A stretch of 64,000 bases of DNA. Origin: a candidate division LCP-89 bacterium B3_LCP. Lineage in GTDB: Bacteria; Electryoneota; B3-LCP. Within the stretch, counting starts at the first letter, position 1; every line of letters starts with the position of its first letter. The notes beneath the pieces were generated by a model that saw only the letters and a program-made list of their open reading frames with translations, did no database searches and had not been told where the DNA came from. The stretch spans positions 245,210-309,209 of the forward strand of contig NJBN01000001.1 of assembly GCA_005223185.1 (NCBI GenBank). Direction: 5' to 3'. Below, in pieces: positions 61,369 to 64,000 of the stretch. The translations under genes were made by a program, and so were the position numbers.

Positions 61369-62406
61369 ATGAGAAAACTAAGTACAATAGCCCTGCTAAC
61401 CCTACTTTTATTCCCTGGTTTATGTTGGGGACAAGCCAAGGTCGGGACCGCGGGAGTGAACTTTCTGAAAGTCGGCGTCAGTGCACGTGCAATGGGTATG
61501 GCTGAAGCCTTTATCGGAGTTGCGGATGACGCATCGGCGTTATACTATAATCCCGGCGGTTTGATGCAACTTGATGAAGCCGACCACATCCTCACCCACA
61601 TATCCTATCCGGCAGGTATCCAGTTTGAATACTTAGGGACAGCCTGGCCGATTCCACGTTTAAACGCGGTGGTGGGCGCGCACATCACCTTCTTGCACAC
61701 CGACAAGATGAATGAAACTACTCCTGAACAGCCCTACGGAACGGGAAGACAGTTTACCGCCTCCGACCTGGCTATGGGTGTGACATACGCCCAGAAGTTG
61801 ACAGATAAGTTCTCCGTTGGTGGTAACGTTAAAATTATCGAAGAACGCCTGGCGGATCAGAAAGCTACCGGAGTTGCCTTCGATGTAGGGACTTTTTACG
61901 AAACAGGCTGGAAATCCGTAGTGATTGCTATGGCGATCACCAATTTCGGTCCTGACATGAATTTCGTGGATTCGCCGTTCCCCATGCCGATAAACTTCAA
62001 ATTCGGTGGGTCGATGCGTGCTGTTCAGACAGAACATCATAGTGTGATTCTGGCATTAGAAGGTTCTCATCCCAACGATAATTTAGAGCAATTTAACATT
62101 GGGGTTGAATACAGCTTTATGGATTTGGCTTTCCTGCGTGCCGGAAAGAAAATCAACGGCTGGAAACGTTACACATGGGATGAATTCCAGACTGACAATG
62201 AAAAAGACCCATATATAGAATATCCCGTCGTCAATGAGGATGGTTCAGTGTCCTTAGATGGCTTGTGTCTTGGAGCTGGTATCAGGCTGAGGCTTCCGAC
62301 GCTGGATATTCGCATTGATTATGCCTATACAAACGTGGAAAAACTTGGTTCGATGTCCTTCTTTACGCTGGGCATCAACATGCCCAGCCCGACAGTGGGA
62401 TTTTAA
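61369..62406 (+). CDS. PorV/UPF0164-family outer-membrane beta-barrel protein
   Basis: ATG 61369 (GGGAG 61356-61360) gives 345 residues. A signal peptide (LLTLLLFPGLCWG) is followed by AKVGTAGVNFLKVGVSARAMGMAEAFIGVADDASALYYNPGGL, the N-terminal signature of the PorV/UPF0164 group of FadL-like barrels. The rest is alternating strands ending in an aromatic residue (MPSPTVGF). In Bacteroidetes, PorV is the outer-membrane shuttle that takes T9SS cargo with C-terminal sorting domains to the attachment complex. Its presence among proteins with such domains supports T9SS-like export here. Many FCB genomes have several paralogues, so this copy may be dedicated to this locus. Confidence 0.87.
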   Translation: MRKLSTIALLTLLLFPGLCWGQAKVGTAGVNFLKVGVSARAMGMAEAFIGVADDASALYYNPGGLMQLDEADHILTHISYPAGIQFEYLGTAWPIPRLNAVVGAHITFLHTDKMNETTPEQPYGTGRQFTASDLAMGVTYAQKLTDKFSVGGNVKIIEERLADQKATGVAFDVGTFYETGWKSVVIAMAITNFGPDMNFVDSPFPMPINFKFGGSMRAVQTEHHSVILALEGSHPNDNLEQFNIGVEYSFMDLAFLRAGKKINGWKRYTWDEFQTDNEKDPYIEYPVVNEDGSVSLDGLCLGAGIRLRLPTLDIRIDYAYTNVEKLGSMSFFTLGINMPSPTVGF

Positions 62407-62466
62407 ATCTGAAACGAGCAGAAGAAGATTTACCCTGGGGTAGTTATCACCTAGTGGGAGTAAAAG

Positions 62467-64000
62467 ATGTCACTTAGCCGAAAAAAAATAGCAGTCAGCT
62501 TAAGCATAATCTTATTGATCGGGCTGGCTTTAGTACAGGGATGCGGTCAGATCACGGGCGAGTTCTCGGCAAACCAGCCGCCCATAGTGGAGATCGTCAA
62601 CGTTCCTCCTGATGCTTCCGGTACGTCTGTTACCAAGCACCAGGGCATGCCTTTCTTGCTTGAGCCTCTAGGAAGCCCCACTACTATACTCTCCATGCAG
62701 GGGGCTGTTATGGATCCGGACTCTGCCATCAGGGTATATGATCTAATCCCCGATACTACCTTCACACCGACTGATACCGTCATTGTTTTCAATGAAGAGT
62801 TGTTCGTGGAAGGTACTGATTACACTATGGATAGACCAACCGGGACACTCACGGCATTAGCTGGTGGAAGTATGGCAGCAGGAGAGACCTATTATATCGA
62901 TTTCTGTTTCAGCGTTGATAATTACTACGTCTTCTCTTACGCTCCCATCATTCACTGGTCGGGGTACGACCCTGACGGATTTGTGGATCACTACAGCTTT
63001 GCGGACGTCACCGATACAACCTTCATCAACGAATTCGACAATGCATCCGATCAGAATGCCTACGCTGTCACCAACATCGCCGCTGATATGTGGATCGATA
63101 CGACTGCTATGGAAGCGCGCATCTATCTATTAACCGCTGAAGGAGATACAACCGAACACCTGTTTTTCGTCAAGGCGACTGACAATTTAGGCGCCCAGAG
63201 CAATATGGACGTTAAGACGTTCTTCCGTTCCAATAATGCACCCTACAATCCCCAGATAAAACCTCTGGAAGCACCTGATGCTGATTACACCCAGCATTAT
63301 TTCGTTGAAGATACTCTGTTCTGTCTTGATGATCTTGATCCTCCCTGGGATGGTATCTCTTTCAACTGGACGGCAGAGGATCCGGATGAGAAGGAATTAA
63401 TTCAAATTCCATTGGAATATAGTTATTACCTGGTAAAAACACCGGGTGATACAATCTGGCAAAACGGAGCCAGCGATTCCGCCTGGTCCGAGACACAGCA
63501 GATTCAACTGTTTGGTCTGGAGACAGGTTCATATACCTTCTCCGTGTGGGTGCGCGATGACGGCTTTACAGTATCCGCAGAGCCAGCCATGATCACATTC
63601 ACGGCTGTACGTCCGACATTTGAACATCACATCCTGATTGTAGATGAAAGCATTCTGACCAGCCCGTCCTGGGGTTTTGAGCTGCCCCAATCAAACATAG
63701 ATGATCCCCTTAATTTCTATTTAGAATTACTTGGGGATATGGAGGGGCAATTGGATTATGATAACTATGTCATGGATGGCGTAGATGTGAGGGTGCTCAA
63801 TAATCGTGATGCAATCGCCTTAGCGGGCTCTCCCATTCCATACTCTCTGATAGGGCAGTATAGATTAGTGCTCATGCTCGATGATGATCATTCAGCTGCT
63901 GATGTTATCTATAGGGCTAATAGAAATACTGTTCTGGCGGATTACATGGATATTGGCGGCAGTGTTTGGATAGAGGGAAGATCGGTATTGGTAGGTTCAT
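62467..64000 (+). CDS. Lipoprotein, 3' end outside window
   Basis: ATG 62467, with GGGAG at 62456-62460, opens a frame that runs to the window end (511 residues seen). It has a basic N-terminus, a hydrophobic stretch and a lipobox VQGC at about residues 23-26. The mature part begins with NQPPIVEIVNVPPDASG, and contains repeated Ig/fibronectin-like units, such as APIIHWSGYDPDGFVDHYSF and PPWDGISFNWTAEDPDEKE, of the D.DG.....W type. Near the right edge FEHHILIVDES starts another domain. It is probably surface-exposed and belongs to the same locus; its function is not recognised. Confidence 0.8.
   Translation, partial: MSLSRKKIAVSLSIILLIGLALVQGCGQITGEFSANQPPIVEIVNVPPDASGTSVTKHQGMPFLLEPLGSPTTILSMQGAVMDPDSAIRVYDLIPDTTFTPTDTVIVFNEELFVEGTDYTMDRPTGTLTALAGGSMAAGETYYIDFCFSVDNYYVFSYAPIIHWSGYDPDGFVDHYSFADVTDTTFINEFDNASDQNAYAVTNIAADMWIDTTAMEARIYLLTAEGDTTEHLFFVKATDNLGAQSNMDVKTFFRSNNAPYNPQIKPLEAPDADYTQHYFVEDTLFCLDDLDPPWDGISFNWTAEDPDEKELIQIPLEYSYYLVKTPGDTIWQNGASDSAWSETQQIQLFGLETGSYTFSVWVRDDGFTVSAEPAMITFTAVRPTFEHHILIVDESILTSPSWGFELPQSNIDDPLNFYLELLGDMEGQLDYDNYVMDGVDVRVLNNRDAIALAGSPIPYSLIGQYRLVLMLDDDHSAADVIYRANRNTVLADYMDIGGSVWIEGRSVLVGS

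Overview
The window looks like part of the chromosome of an uncultured bacterium of the FCB superphylum (the Marinimicrobia / KSB1 / Latescibacteria / Zixibacteria type). The main reason is a set of large secreted proteins ending in the PNPFN...GR.V...SGVY.Y...K..LL.R type C-terminal sorting domain, found with a PorV-like outer-membrane protein, a TonB-dependent receptor and many lipobox lipoproteins. This placement is inferred from protein families only. No rRNA, tRNA or CRISPR array was seen.

Layout. (1) Bases 1-9100: a plus-strand surface-polysaccharide and nucleotide-sugar run: a partial NAD-dependent epimerase/dehydratase, a GT2 glycosyltransferase, a Wzi-like barrel, a sugar-1-phosphate nucleotidylyltransferase, UDP-glucose dehydrogenase, UDP-glucuronate decarboxylase, an Ig-like lipoprotein and mannose-1-phosphate guanylyltransferase. 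(2) 9106-12678: a small unknown protein, a Crp/Fnr regulator, a MeaB-type GTPase and the large subunit of a B12-dependent acyl-CoA mutase. The mutase substrate-site residues read as isobutyryl-CoA mutase rather than methylmalonyl-CoA mutase. (3) 12792-22137: an AT-richer island of membrane glycosyltransferases, an O-antigen ligase/polymerase, an SGNH protein and a methyltransferase. It separates the mutase large subunit from its B12-binding small subunit. (4) 22259-24978: the mutase small subunit, glutamine synthetase, an FmdE-domain protein and an ECF-type S component, closed by a strong hairpin terminator.

(5) 25051-46607: a looser accessory region on both strands. It holds secreted beta-propeller-type proteins, lipoproteins, two zinc-ribbon methyltransferases, a glycosyltransferase, an OPA-type and a UMF1-type transporter, an orphan efflux adaptor and two stand-alone response regulators. 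Its intergenic DNA is full of short palindromic repeats. Two such repeats lie in frame inside one coding sequence and another supplies the C-terminus of a truncated gene. (6) 46784-64000: a 50-aa small minus-strand gene, then a long plus-strand locus: TonB-dependent receptor with nine EF-hand-like loops, beta-helix lipoprotein, two very large secreted proteins, a small lipoprotein, a PorV-like protein and a lipoprotein that runs off the window.

Seven intergenic sites fit a TTGACT-N17-TATATT-like promoter with exactly 17-base spacing, so this organism appears to use ordinary sigma70-like promoters rather than the Bacteroidetes -33/-7 type. The best candidates for something new are the receptor/PorV/sorting-domain locus, the calcium-loop insertion in the receptor, the in-frame palindromic elements, and the mutase locus with its Crp/Fnr regulator.
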